From: PALSA-1180 sp964624625
Lineage (GTDB): Bacteria; Oederibacteriota; Muellerivitia; Muellerivitales; Muellerivitaceae
Direction of reading: 5' to 3'
NCBI GenBank assembly: GCA_964624625.1
Contig: CAZUXW010000005.1
Location: 26,124-90,123, forward strand
Length of the DNA: 64,000 nt
Below the pieces are notes generated by a model that was given only the letters and a program-made list of their open reading frames with translations, made no database searches and was not told the DNA's origin. Shown here piece after piece: positions 26,589-35,691 of the stretch (the stretch's first letter is position 1; each line of letters begins with the position of its first letter). The position numbers and the translations under genes are program-made.

Positions 26589-27434
26589 ATGGCGCTCGAT
26601 AGGAGCCTGATCTCCCTTTGGTCCAGCTTTTTGAAAAAGAAAAAGGACTTAGCGGCAAGAGATGCCTTGGCAAAGCATTATTTTTTTTTAGTGGAGGCTG
26701 AGTCGAGAAGGCTGCTGGCCCGGCTGCCGGTCAGGGCCTATTGGGAAAAAAAAGATGATTTGGGCTCGGCGGGCGTGATCGGACTTTTACAGGCCCTGGA
26801 CCATTTTACGCCGCCGCAGGACAAGCGCGACGATCCGGGGCGGGCTTTTGAAGCTTACGCTCGATACCGAATCCGCGGGCAGATGGTTGACGAGCTCCGG
26901 AGCCTGGATTTTGCCAGGCGGAATTTGCGTAAACAGGCCAGGGCGATTCAGGAAGCCGAAAAAAAGCTGGAAACCCGTTTGGGCAGGCAGCCCAGGGTTG
27001 AGGAAACCGCAAAAGCCTTAGCTATTCCGCTGGATGAGCTTTATGATTGGATCGCTGAGATTAACATGCTGAACCTTTTATCCCTCGACGCGGAAATGGG
27101 CGAAAACGGGGGAGGGGGAGCATCCTGGGCCGATGTTTTGCCCGACTCAAGGGCCGAGAATCCCCTTGATAAAGTTGAGAAACAGGAGAAAATTGAGCAG
27201 GTTACGGAAGCCTTGAAGGATTTAGGCGGGGCGGAACAAAAAGTCCTTCATTTGTATTATGTTGAGACCTTAACCTTCAAGGAAATCGGAAAGGTCTTAA
27301 AGGTGAGCGAGTCAAGGGTTTGTCAGATCCACCACTTGGCGGTGTTTCGGCTCCAGGAACTTGTGGATGAGGGCAGGAAGCGCGGCGGGGGCCGCGGTCT
27401 GGAAAGGTTACGGGACCGTCATTTGAGAAAATGA
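26589..27434 (+). CDS. fliA: Flagellar sigma factor FliA (sigma-28)
   Basis: 281 residues. Sigma-70 family regions are visible: region 2 (DLGSAGVIGLLQALDHF and AFEAYARYRIRGQMVDELRSLD), region 3 (LGRQPRVEETAKALAI) and region 4 with TFKEIGKVLKVSESRVCQIHH. The combination RYRIRGQMVDELR is characteristic of FliA/WhiG sigma factors. It should drive late flagellar genes and be held by FlgM (40325-40618) until hook completion. Candidate target promoters occur three times in this window. Confidence 0.95.
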   Translation: MALDRSLISLWSSFLKKKKDLAARDALAKHYFFLVEAESRRLLARLPVRAYWEKKDDLGSAGVIGLLQALDHFTPPQDKRDDPGRAFEAYARYRIRGQMVDELRSLDFARRNLRKQARAIQEAEKKLETRLGRQPRVEETAKALAIPLDELYDWIAEINMLNLLSLDAEMGENGGGGASWADVLPDSRAENPLDKVEKQEKIEQVTEALKDLGGAEQKVLHLYYVETLTFKEIGKVLKVSESRVCQIHHLAVFRLQELVDEGRKRGGGRGLERLRDRHLRK

Positions 27435-27511
27435 TGGGTGCGGATGGAATGGTGGATTGGGCTCGGCCCTTCGATAAGCCTCGGAAATCGATTACGTAAA
27501 GGCGGGAAAGT

Positions 27512-28963
27512 ATGCAAGAACTGGTATTTGTTGAAATAGCCGATAATGAAATGCAGGCGAAAGTAACCGTTGTCCCCCCCCAAGCCGAAACCGACCGATT
27601 CTCAACTATTGACGATGTTCGTGACGCGCTCAAACGCCGGAATGTGGTTTACGGAATCGACGAAACCCGCCTGGCTGAAATTTCCGCTAAACTTTCCCAA
27701 TTCGCCGCCTCCAAAAACATCAATGAACCCATTGAAATGGACGTCGCCTTTGGAACCCCCCTCGCGAATGGCGAGGATGCCAGGGTCGAATATCTTTACA
27801 AGAAAAGCGAGGAAGAGGTCCCCGAAGTTCCCGTCGTTGAGGATGAGGAGGGCCGGGTGGATTACAAGGCCGCCCATAAAATTGACAACATCCTGAAAGG
27901 GACACTGCTGGCCCGGAAGATCCCCCCGACCAAGGGCATGAAGGGAATGACGGTTACCGGTAAAGCGACGGAAGCCAAGGACGGGACGGACATTGAGGTT
28001 AAATTGGGAAAGGGAGTGGTTGTTTCCCCCACTAATCCGGACGAATACCTGGCCGACGCGGATGGCCAAGTCATTGTTAAAGACAACAAAATTTCCGTCC
28101 TGGCCCTCTATGAGGTCGCCGGAGACGTCAACCTTTCCACGGGTAATATCGACTTTATCGGGACCGTCGTGGTTCGAGGCGACGTGAAAGACGGGTTTAA
28201 GGTCTACGCGGGAGAAGACATCATCGTGAACGGCGTGGTGGAAGGGGCCGAAATTAAATGCGGCGGTAAATTGACCATCGGGGGCGGCGTCAGCGGAAAT
28301 GACAAGGCGAAAATCATCTGCCCCGGCGACGCCGCGATCAAGTATATCCGTAACGCCGAGGTGAACGTGGGAGGCAGCCTCACGACCGCCCAGGCCATCA
28401 TGCATAGTAAAGTGACCGTCGGCAATAAAGTGACGGTCGCCGGTAAGAAGGGCGTTATCGTCGGGGGACAGGTAATCGCAGGACGGGAAGTCTTTGCCGC
28501 CTCCATGGGATCCAATTTCGCCACTCCGACCGAAGTGATCGTGGGTGAGGCGGTGGGGTTGCGGGATGAATTGCAAAAAATGGATGTCGAACTCAAGGCG
28601 GCGGTTGAGAATCTGGATAAAACCAAAAAGGGAATCCAATTCCTCAAGGATCTGGCGGTGAAAATGGGCGGCACCTTGCCGCCTGACAAGAAAGAACTGT
28701 TGACCAAATTAACCAGGGCCCAGTTCGCCCTGATGGCTTCCACCAAGTCCCTGGCTGAAAAGAAACAAGATTTGGAAAAGAAAGAACAGGAAGGCGCGGA
28801 TGACCGCCGCCGGCACGCCAAGGTCATGTGCATGGGAGTCATTCACACCGGCGTGAAGATCACCATCAATAAAGCGTCCCGTCAAATTTCGGAAGAGCTG
28901 AAATATTGCACCTTGACCGAGTCCGATGGTGAAGTCAAAGTTGGACCCTTCAAGGGTAATTGA
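27512..28963 (+). CDS. fapA: FapA/DUF342 family protein
   Basis: 483 residues. It matches the FapA (DUF342) family: an N-terminal domain, then a central beta-helix-like region rich in GDVNLSTGNIDFIGTVVVRGDV, VYAGEDIIVNGVVEGAEIKCGGKLTIGGGVSG and NVGGSLTTAQAIMHSKVTVGNKV (about residues 200-330), and a C-terminal coiled coil from about 350 to 430. The family often sits beside flagellar or chemotaxis genes in Firmicutes, Thermotogae and Vibrio and has been linked to glucose-PTS control. Its role in flagellar assembly is not established. Confidence 0.9.
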   Translation: MQELVFVEIADNEMQAKVTVVPPQAETDRFSTIDDVRDALKRRNVVYGIDETRLAEISAKLSQFAASKNINEPIEMDVAFGTPLANGEDARVEYLYKKSEEEVPEVPVVEDEEGRVDYKAAHKIDNILKGTLLARKIPPTKGMKGMTVTGKATEAKDGTDIEVKLGKGVVVSPTNPDEYLADADGQVIVKDNKISVLALYEVAGDVNLSTGNIDFIGTVVVRGDVKDGFKVYAGEDIIVNGVVEGAEIKCGGKLTIGGGVSGNDKAKIICPGDAAIKYIRNAEVNVGGSLTTAQAIMHSKVTVGNKVTVAGKKGVIVGGQVIAGREVFAASMGSNFATPTEVIVGEAVGLRDELQKMDVELKAAVENLDKTKKGIQFLKDLAVKMGGTLPPDKKELLTKLTRAQFALMASTKSLAEKKQDLEKKEQEGADDRRRHAKVMCMGVIHTGVKITINKASRQISEELKYCTLTESDGEVKVGPFKGN

Positions 28964-29309
28964 GCGGTTTGGAATGAGGGGACTTGACGGAAATTATCTG
29001 AACACCCAGGGAGACGCTTCGGCCCGGATGCAGGTAAATTACCAGGCGGAAATCAACCGCCAGCAACTCATGGCGCAGCTCGAGGGCGTGGAATCCCTTC
29101 GAAAACTGCGGGAGCAAGTCAATCAGGCCGAAAAGCAGGGGTCCTCGCCGGGTCCGCGGCAAGTGGCGGAAGACCAGGGATCCGAAGCCAGAGACGGAGA
29201 TCGGGAACAAAATTCCGCCAAGCGGAAGAGTGAAAAGCCGAAAGAAGAATCAGCTGGCACCGAGCCGGCCGACAAAGCGACGAAGTCTCATATTGATATA
29301 AGGGTTTAA
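28926..29309 (+). CDS. Uncharacterised hydrophilic protein
   Basis: 127 residues if the ATG at 28926 is used, which overlaps fapA by 38 nt; a shorter form from ATG 28974 (111 residues) is equally possible because neither has a clear ribosome binding site. The protein is charged, without membrane segments, with a helical middle (QINRQQLMAQLEG-like) and a Lys/Glu/Pro-rich tail. It stops 1 nt before the next gene. Not recognised; similar small proteins follow DUF342 genes in other flagellar clusters. Confidence 0.65.
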   Translation: MVKSKLDPSRVIERFGMRGLDGNYLNTQGDASARMQVNYQAEINRQQLMAQLEGVESLRKLREQVNQAEKQGSSPGPRQVAEDQGSEARDGDREQNSAKRKSEKPKEESAGTEPADKATKSHIDIRV

Positions 29310-29310
29310 A

Positions 29311-29976
29311 ATGGATTTATTTTTCATTCTTCAAATTCTTTTTGACGCCGTCTTTTTATTCGGCGTTTTATTCCTGTTTCACTACACGGTGAACCATTCC
29401 CAAAAGAAGAAGGAAGAGTCGGAGATATTGAAAAATGTCCAAGTCCAAGAGATTAAGGAAAATCTACAGGAGCTGTTGTTGACGCTGAAACAACTCGGCA
29501 GGGAAGTTTCCGAAAACATCCAGGAACAGGTAAGGGAAGCGGAGGAAAAAACCGAGGTCTTTAAGAAGGTCCTTCAGAGGCTTCAAAAGGACTTAAGCCG
29601 GGCCCGGGACCTGGCGGAAGAAGTGAGCGATGAAAAGACCAGGTTGGAAGCGAAGGTTAAGGTCATTCAAACCGCGAAGAAAAGAAGCCCTAAAAAAAAC
29701 ATCGAAAGGGAAATGGACTCGGATCCATCGCTGATGGAAAAGGGCGGGACGGAGCCGGGCCTCGCGGAAACAAGTTTGGAGAAGCCGGTTAAAAAGGGAA
29801 AGACCTTTGACCGGGTCGGAACCATTGGGTTCTCCTCGGCGCTCGTGAGGGAAGTTTACCGTTTGGTGGACTCCAACATGGGCGTGAATGAGATTATCAA
29901 GCAAACCCGGTTGAGCCGCGCCGAAGTGCAGTTAATCTTAAATTTACGCGACAACCGTTTTACGACACCCAATTAA
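29311..29976 (+). CDS. Membrane-anchored coiled-coil protein, DUF2802/DUF6115-like
   Basis: 221 residues. One N-terminal membrane helix (about residues 4-26) is followed by a long coiled coil (about 30-125), a low-complexity charged spacer, and a C-terminal helix-turn-helix-like unit LVDSNMGVNEIIKQTRLSRAEVQLILNL. That layout is shared by DUF2802 and YlxL/DUF6115-type proteins encoded near flagellar genes. It may be a structural or regulatory membrane protein. No enzymatic motif is seen. Confidence 0.75.
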   Translation: MDLFFILQILFDAVFLFGVLFLFHYTVNHSQKKKEESEILKNVQVQEIKENLQELLLTLKQLGREVSENIQEQVREAEEKTEVFKKVLQRLQKDLSRARDLAEEVSDEKTRLEAKVKVIQTAKKRSPKKNIEREMDSDPSLMEKGGTEPGLAETSLEKPVKKGKTFDRVGTIGFSSALVREVYRLVDSNMGVNEIIKQTRLSRAEVQLILNLRDNRFTTPN

Positions 29977-30024
29977 AAAAAGTTTGGGCTGTTGATTTTT
30001 AGGCCGTGGTCAAGGGTGTGGGTT

Positions 30025-30678
30025 ATGGAGCAGGTTTATCCAACGGAGGGCGGGGCCTCGTCGTTGTGGAGCGGTAAAAACCAAGGAAAGAGTTCATCCC
30101 AGGCTCCGGTTTACCCCCTGGGGGTTGTTGAAAAGGCCGTGGGGTCCGGAAATTTTTTGGTGGTTTTGGAAGATGGAAGCCGGATTGAGGTCAGGGGTTC
30201 TTCGGAATTGAAGCCGGGGAGCCGGGTTCGTTTATCGCCTCCCCCGGGCCGTTTGACCGGAGGGGATTCGGCTCCCGGAGTGGAGGTCCCCCCGGGGGAA
30301 ACGGCGGAAGGTCTTCAATGGCTTATTTTGATTCCCTTGGCCTTTGGGGGGGAGAACGCCTCGGGCCGCCTGGAGGTTTTTGTTGAGAGGCAAAAAGAGG
30401 GACTGGGCTCCAAGCCGGAGGTCGCGACTTATTTTGTTTTTACGGTTCAAACGGACGCCAACGGCGAGGTTCAGTGGAGCATCTATCTGAAGGGGCGTCA
30501 AATCGCCCTTCAGGTTTTTTCTCAGGGCCCCAAGGGCGATAAGGAATCCTTGAAGCGATTATTGGAAAGTGTTGAAGAGGCCTTGAAAAAGGGCGGATTT
30601 GTGATCATGGCGCCGGGAGTCTTGTTGAGCCGTCCTTTCAAGGTTCCGGCGGGTTTTCGTTTGAATGTCCAAGGGTGA
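30025..30678 (+). CDS. Uncharacterised protein paired with FhlB (YlqG position)
   Basis: 217 residues from the ATG at 30025 with AAGGG at 30012-30016; a TTG at 29992 would add 11 residues. It is soluble, without a signal peptide. The middle (LLIPLAFGGENASGRLEVFVE and VQWSIYLKGRQIALQVFSQ) resembles the beta-alpha layout of the FliK C-terminal domain, but I cannot confirm this. Its place immediately before an FlhB-like gene recalls the Bacillus ylqG-ylqH pair. The weak FliK-like similarity is inference. Confidence 0.65.
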   Translation: MEQVYPTEGGASSLWSGKNQGKSSSQAPVYPLGVVEKAVGSGNFLVVLEDGSRIEVRGSSELKPGSRVRLSPPPGRLTGGDSAPGVEVPPGETAEGLQWLILIPLAFGGENASGRLEVFVERQKEGLGSKPEVATYFVFTVQTDANGEVQWSIYLKGRQIALQVFSQGPKGDKESLKRLLESVEEALKKGGFVIMAPGVLLSRPFKVPAGFRLNVQG

Positions 30679-30682
30679 TGGA

Positions 30683-30985
30683 ATGAGTCCTCCGGAGGAA
30701 TCGCCGAAAAGAAGGGGCCAGCGGAAAACGGCCGTGGCGATACAATATGACCGGGCGACAATGCCGGCCCCCCAGATGGTGGCGAAGGGAAGGGGCGTGG
30801 TCGCTGAAAAACTGATCGCGATGGCCAGGGAAAACGGCATTCCGATCGTGGAAAATAAGCTTCTGGTGGAAATGCTGGATAAATTGAATTTAAACCAGCA
30901 GATTCCTGGCGAGTTGTACCAAGTGGTGGCCGAGATTTTAGTCGCTGTTTATAAGGCTGAGGCTGGGATGAAAAAGAAATCTTGA
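30683..30985 (+). CDS. FlhB C-terminal-domain paralogue (FhlB/YlqH-like)
   Basis: 100 residues from the ATG at 30683 with AAGGG 7 nt upstream; an ATG at 30665 overlaps the previous gene. It aligns with the cytoplasmic domain of FlhB just after the cleavage site: TAVAIQYDRATMPAPQMVAKGRG and IPIVENKLLVEMLDKL parallel VAVALEYKEGMSAPVVLAKG and IPIVENPPLARALLKQC of the full-length protein. The NPTH motif and all membrane helices are missing. Such FhlB/YlqH proteins partly substitute for the cleaved FlhB fragment in some bacteria. Confidence 0.88.
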   Translation: MSPPEESPKRRGQRKTAVAIQYDRATMPAPQMVAKGRGVVAEKLIAMARENGIPIVENKLLVEMLDKLNLNQQIPGELYQVVAEILVAVYKAEAGMKKKS

Positions 30986-31030
30986 TGGATTTAACAGCGT
31001 TGGATCAACGCGAGAAGGGTGACGGCAACG

Positions 31031-33169
31031 GTGCGAAATAACTACCTCAATAACAATATTTTATCCCCCGGCTACAGGCGGTTTTTGGGAGGCCTGGCTT
31101 TGGGTCTCCAGGTTTTTCTAATGTCCGCGGCTTGGGCCAACGCCCAGTCCGGCATCGTGACGAGGCCGGTTTTCGACCGTAAGGAGACCTTCGGGATCGG
31201 GCCCAGGGCCATGGGGATGGGCGGAGCCTTCACCGCGGTGGCGGATGATTCCTCGGCGGTCTATTGGAACGTGGCGGGGTTGGCCCAGCTCTCGGCCTAT
31301 GAAATATCCATTTCCAGCGCGCCGGTTTATTTCCGGGATAAGGTGGGCACGGCGGACGCCTTCGGGTTTCCCTGGTTCGCGTCCCTGCAGTTCATGATGC
31401 CGATCGCCAATGACAATACCTTCGGCATCTCCTATTTCCGGCCCTTTCATCCCCAGAGGGATTTTTACGCGGGGGACACCACCATGTCCCAGGGCAACCG
31501 GGAAGAGGGAAGCTACTTTCAAAACCCGAGCTTCCAGCAGGACGAATTGATATTGTCCTACGCGGCGAGATTCTCGTCGGTCAAGAATTTTTCCATCGGC
31601 GTCAACGTGAAGCGGATCACGAACGACCCCTATTACATCCGTTTTTTGGGAGATTCCCAATCCGAGACCCTGATCGCCCAACAGTTACAAAGCCCCGTCC
31701 GGGTGGTGGGCTTTGGCGTGGACTTGGGGCTTTTGTACCGAATCCCCATCACCAAGTATTCGGAGGAGTTCCGGATCGGATTGTCCTTGAAGGACATGGT
31801 GACCACCGCCACCTACTCGAACGGTTTCAAATTGACCGATCCCGGCGCCAACATTTTATTCGACGAGGGAACCGGCGATATCCCCGTCGCCCCGGAAATT
31901 ACCCTGGGCCTCGCCTACAAGAATAATTTTCTCTTCAAGGTCCGCAACATCACGGCTTTTGATTTCGACCAGATATCCTCGCCCAATGTTTCCGACGCGG
32001 AAAATAAGATCCTCCGGTTTGGAACGGAGTTTTGGCTTTTCAAGGACGTACTGGGCCTTAGGACCGGCTATTCGACCTTCTTAAGCCGTCCCGGGTTCAT
32101 TCATCTGGGGTTAAGCGTCCGGGCCCTCAACGGCGATTTCCAAACGGACGTGGCCTACATCATGCCGGTCGCTCCCTCGGCCAGCGTCTCGGAAGGATCC
32201 CAGACCGGCTACATCAATACTGGCGGGATTAACTTCGAGCCTTTCCACATCGGGATTTCCTATCGGTTCGGCGGCGGGGAAGAAGTTCCACCGGCGAAGG
32301 TTAAAGCCTTTGTCCGTCCTGCTTCCTTCACGCCTTCCCAGGGCGAGAAGGCCGGTTTTTATCTCGACACCACTGAGGATGTTTCCATCAACCGTTGGAG
32401 CGTCTTGATCTATGACTCCTCCAATCACCTGGTGAGGGGATTGCGCGGAAAAGGCTCCCCCCCGACGAAACTGCTTTGGAGCGGGGAGAATGACCAGTAC
32501 GAGCCCTTGCCTCCCGGTGTTTATACTTGGGCCTTTCAAGTCCTCGACCAATTGGACCATGTCGGCTCCACCCCGGTGCAAACGGTCGAGATTTTAGGGC
32601 CTTCCTCGGCGGACACCCTGAAGGATCCCGGCAAATTGCTGGCGATTCGCCAGCAGCAAGCGGAACTTTTGGCCCAAGAACGCCAACAGTTGACGGCCCT
32701 GGCCCAAGAAAACCTCAAAAAACTGCTGGGTGTCCCGGAAGCGACCCCCACGACAGCCAACGCGGCCCAGACCCCCGTGGAAGCCAATGGCAACACCTTG
32801 GTACCGGAAGCCGGTACGGTTCCCGCCTTGGGCTTTAATAACGTGGCAAAAGACCAGGTTTTAAACACCCACTTCGATAAAAACCCCGAGGGGGACACGA
32901 TTATCGTGGTGAGCTACAGGTCAAACCTCACTTTTGTGCCCTATCTTTACCAGGAAGCGGCGGAAGTGATCAAAACAAGCGTAAATTCGGTCGGAACAGG
33001 TTTAAAAGGGATATCAACTCGTGTATATTATGGCAAAAATGAGCTTACCCTGGAGACAACGACGCAGGCGGCGGCGAACTTTGCCTCGGGGAAAATTGAC
33101 CAGATGAAATTATTGCAATTGTCCGATATTAAAATAAACGGTGCGAAGGTAGGCCCGAATGGTTACTAG
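31031..33169 (+). CDS. PorV/UPF0164-type outer-membrane protein with FlgD-like domain
   Basis: About 712 residues from the GTG at 31031; a GTG at 31019 lies directly against the AAGGG and is less likely. A signal peptide ends near AWANAQ. The mature part starts with FGIGPRAMGMGGAFTAVADD and SAVYWNVAGLAQL, the hallmark of PorV/PorQ/UPF0164 beta-barrels (to about residue 415). A FlgD-like Ig domain follows (about 425-520, LLWSGENDQYEPLPPGVYTWAFQVLD), then a Gln/Glu-rich helix and a C-terminal domain from about 620. It is probably in the outer membrane. Its presence inside the flagellar operon is unusual; its 3' end overlaps the next barrel gene by 11 nt. Confidence 0.85.
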   Translation: MRNNYLNNNILSPGYRRFLGGLALGLQVFLMSAAWANAQSGIVTRPVFDRKETFGIGPRAMGMGGAFTAVADDSSAVYWNVAGLAQLSAYEISISSAPVYFRDKVGTADAFGFPWFASLQFMMPIANDNTFGISYFRPFHPQRDFYAGDTTMSQGNREEGSYFQNPSFQQDELILSYAARFSSVKNFSIGVNVKRITNDPYYIRFLGDSQSETLIAQQLQSPVRVVGFGVDLGLLYRIPITKYSEEFRIGLSLKDMVTTATYSNGFKLTDPGANILFDEGTGDIPVAPEITLGLAYKNNFLFKVRNITAFDFDQISSPNVSDAENKILRFGTEFWLFKDVLGLRTGYSTFLSRPGFIHLGLSVRALNGDFQTDVAYIMPVAPSASVSEGSQTGYINTGGINFEPFHIGISYRFGGGEEVPPAKVKAFVRPASFTPSQGEKAGFYLDTTEDVSINRWSVLIYDSSNHLVRGLRGKGSPPTKLLWSGENDQYEPLPPGVYTWAFQVLDQLDHVGSTPVQTVEILGPSSADTLKDPGKLLAIRQQQAELLAQERQQLTALAQENLKKLLGVPEATPTTANAAQTPVEANGNTLVPEAGTVPALGFNNVAKDQVLNTHFDKNPEGDTIIVVSYRSNLTFVPYLYQEAAEVIKTSVNSVGTGLKGISTRVYYGKNELTLETTTQAAANFASGKIDQMKLLQLSDIKINGAKVGPNGY

Positions 33170-34736
33170 AGTCCTAGTAGCGACCCTTTTACTTTTTTCG
33201 CTTGGCGCATCCAAGGGTTTCGCTGCGTTTGATAAAGGGGGAGTTTCGGGTTTAGGGGCCCGTCCTTTGGGTATGGGCGGGGCCTTCTCCACTATCGCGG
33301 ATACGGGCGACGCCATATTTTATAATCCCGCGGGATTGGTCCAGGTATTAAGGCCTGAGGTTTCCGGCATGGGCGCTGTTCTTTTAAACGGAAAAGAAGA
33401 CTTGTTTGACTTGGCCTATGTCCAGCCCTTTGGGGATCAAATGGCTTGGGCCCTGGCGACCCAGCAGTTGTTCTTCACCGATGGTTCCGAAAATGAGAGG
33501 ATTTATTACGGAACCTTTGCCGCCCCATTGGCCATTGATAAATCGATATCCTTTGGCTTGAACATCAAGCTTTTCACCGTTGATTCGGCGACCCAGCCTG
33601 GGCAACAGGCCAGCGGCATCGGGTTGGATATGGGTTTTCTCTACCACATCCCCATCCTCAACCCCCGTTACGGAAAACAGCTTAATATCGGCTTGTCCGC
33701 GGAGGATTTGGACACCAAAATCCGCTACCAAGCCGGCAATGAGGATCCCATCCCCTTGAGGGTCCGCGGCGGGTTTAGCTATCAATTTACCGACGACTTG
33801 GTGACGGCGTTTGAGTTTTCCGATTTCAACGACCCGAACCTGGGCTCCCATCACACTTTGCTCTTGGCCGGAATTGAAGGCTGGTTTTTTGAGGATCAAT
33901 TGGGATTGCGGACGGGATATACGGGCTTCCAAACCTTGGACGGCCAATTTACCGCCGGTATCAGCTACAGGTCCAAGACCTGGGGGATCGACTACGCCTA
34001 CATCGGCCATGCCCAATTCCTCGGTTCTTCCCACCGCATCTCGGCCAATTGGCGTTTTGGCGATTCCTTCCTAGGCAAGGTCAAGAGCTTCATCCCGGAG
34101 GGCGTGACGGCTTATGTGGAGGGGGATATTATTACCTTGCGGTGGAATAACTCACCCTCGCTTTCCCTGGCTGGTTACAACGTTTATTTCAGCAAAACCA
34201 CCGGGAGCGGCTATGTCAAGATCAACCAAAAGGCCGTTAAGGCCAACTATTATTCCCTCCGGGGCCTCGAGAAGAACACCAAGTATTATTTCGTGGTGAG
34301 TTCCGTCACCAACACGATTCCTCCGGTGGAGAGCCAATTTTCCCGCGAGATTTACGCGGGAACGACCGCCGCTCCCGGCGCTCCCGTGGTGGTCCAGAGC
34401 GATGTTCAAAATGAGGGCGTGATCGATATCGCCAAACAAGTGGGGATGGCCGGATTCCCGGATCCCGCCAAGAATAACCTGAAGGGTTATAATATTTACG
34501 TTTCCGAGGTATCGGGAGGCCGCGAGGACAAGATCAACGTCCAACCCCTCGCTAATTTGCCGACCTACCTGGTCCGGAAGCTGAAGGTTGGCCAGAAATA
34601 TTTCTTTACCTTTACCTCGGTTGGATTGGATGGATCCGAAAGCGCCCATTCCAAGGAGTCGGGCGTGGTAGCCTTGCCATTCAGCGCGGTGATGCAGCCG
34701 GCCGGTACAAGTGTTAATCAACCTGCGACCAAATAA
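33159..34736 (+). CDS. PorV-like outer-membrane protein with fibronectin III domains
   Basis: 525 residues with a clear signal peptide (to about GFAAF). The barrel region begins GLGARPLGMGGAFSTIADTGDAIFYNPAGL and extends to about residue 310. Two fibronectin type III-like repeats follow (about 320-415 and 418-512), each with the YNVYFSK or YNIYVSE and KYYFVVSSV or KYFFTFTSV patterns. It overlaps the previous barrel gene and is 10 nt before flgF, so it is part of the flagellar transcript. A role in the outer-membrane part of the basal body or a surface complex is inferred only from location. Confidence 0.85.
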   Translation: MVTRVLVATLLLFSLGASKGFAAFDKGGVSGLGARPLGMGGAFSTIADTGDAIFYNPAGLVQVLRPEVSGMGAVLLNGKEDLFDLAYVQPFGDQMAWALATQQLFFTDGSENERIYYGTFAAPLAIDKSISFGLNIKLFTVDSATQPGQQASGIGLDMGFLYHIPILNPRYGKQLNIGLSAEDLDTKIRYQAGNEDPIPLRVRGGFSYQFTDDLVTAFEFSDFNDPNLGSHHTLLLAGIEGWFFEDQLGLRTGYTGFQTLDGQFTAGISYRSKTWGIDYAYIGHAQFLGSSHRISANWRFGDSFLGKVKSFIPEGVTAYVEGDIITLRWNNSPSLSLAGYNVYFSKTTGSGYVKINQKAVKANYYSLRGLEKNTKYYFVVSSVTNTIPPVESQFSREIYAGTTAAPGAPVVVQSDVQNEGVIDIAKQVGMAGFPDPAKNNLKGYNIYVSEVSGGREDKINVQPLANLPTYLVRKLKVGQKYFFTFTSVGLDGSESAHSKESGVVALPFSAVMQPAGTSVNQPATK

Positions 34737-34746
34737 GGAGCCTTGA

Positions 34747-35532
34747 ATGCCCAGTGGACTTTACATAGCGGCTTCGGGAATGGATTCCACCATTACCCGG
34801 GAAAACGTCATCTCGAACAACCTGGCCAATTTAAGCACGGTTGGGTTTAAGCAAAACCGGGCGGTGGACGTCGCTTTTCCAACCTATTTGATCGCGCGGC
34901 TGCACGACCAGAAGATGAAGGTGATGGATGGAACCGCCGAGCTTCGGCCCAACATCGGTTTCATGGGCGGAGGCGTCATCCCGCAGGAAGTCGCGACGGA
35001 TTATTCCCAAGGTTCAAGGCTGGAAACCAAGAATCCGCTGGATTTCGCCCTGACGGGCCCAGGTTTTTTCTCGGTTTTGTCGCCGGAGGGGAAGACCTAC
35101 TTGACCAGGGCCGGAAGTTTCAGCCTGGATTCCAACGGGCGCCTGGTGACTTCGGACGGCCTGCCGGTTTTGGGCCATAACGGGGAGATCTATATCGACG
35201 GTTCCAAGGTCACGGCGGATGAGGAAGGCAACCTGACGGTGGATGGAAAAGCCCAGGACCAGCTGTTGATCGTCAAGGTGAAAGACGAGAACCAACTGTT
35301 CAAAGTGGGGCATTCCCTGTTTCAGGCCACGCCCCAAAACAAGATCGACATGTCCCCGGATGGCATTCAGGTTCAACAGGGCTTTTTGGAACAGTCCAAC
35401 GTGAACGCCATCCAGGAGATGGTCAATATGATTGAGGTTTCCAGGTCTTATGAGCTGAACGCGAAAATTGTTTCGCTGTACGACCAAGTTTTGGGAGAAG
35501 CTTCATCCCAAATTGGCGCTTTGAGGGCTTAG
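34747..35532 (+). CDS. flgF: Flagellar rod protein FlgF
   Basis: 261 residues. N-terminal signature SGLYIAASGMDSTITRENVISNNLAN followed by LSTVGFKQN; central segment with GPGFFSVLSPEGKTYLTRAGSF and SNGRLVTSDGLPVLGHNG; C-terminal QSNVNAIQEMVNMIEVSRSYELNAKIV. FlgF and FlgG share these motifs. This copy is assigned FlgF because it precedes the better-matching FlgG. It forms the proximal-distal rod junction. Confidence 0.92.
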   Translation: MPSGLYIAASGMDSTITRENVISNNLANLSTVGFKQNRAVDVAFPTYLIARLHDQKMKVMDGTAELRPNIGFMGGGVIPQEVATDYSQGSRLETKNPLDFALTGPGFFSVLSPEGKTYLTRAGSFSLDSNGRLVTSDGLPVLGHNGEIYIDGSKVTADEEGNLTVDGKAQDQLLIVKVKDENQLFKVGHSLFQATPQNKIDMSPDGIQVQQGFLEQSNVNAIQEMVNMIEVSRSYELNAKIVSLYDQVLGEASSQIGALRA

Positions 35533-35691
35533 TGGTTGTGGGCCTGGCGGGCCTTGAGCTTGCCGGGGTAGTGGTAAAACGGCCGGACTGCAATGCGGAG
35601 GCCGTTCTCACCGCCGAATGATGGACGCGGTGAAAAAATCGGGAGCAAAAGCCCCAGCGGGCCGATAGTCCCCGAATCTTGAGGAGGCATT

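Noticed and set aside
35578..35606. Hairpin AACGGCC...GGCCGTT between flgF and flgG
   Set aside because: Large 15-nt loop and no T tail; could be a processing site but not a terminator.
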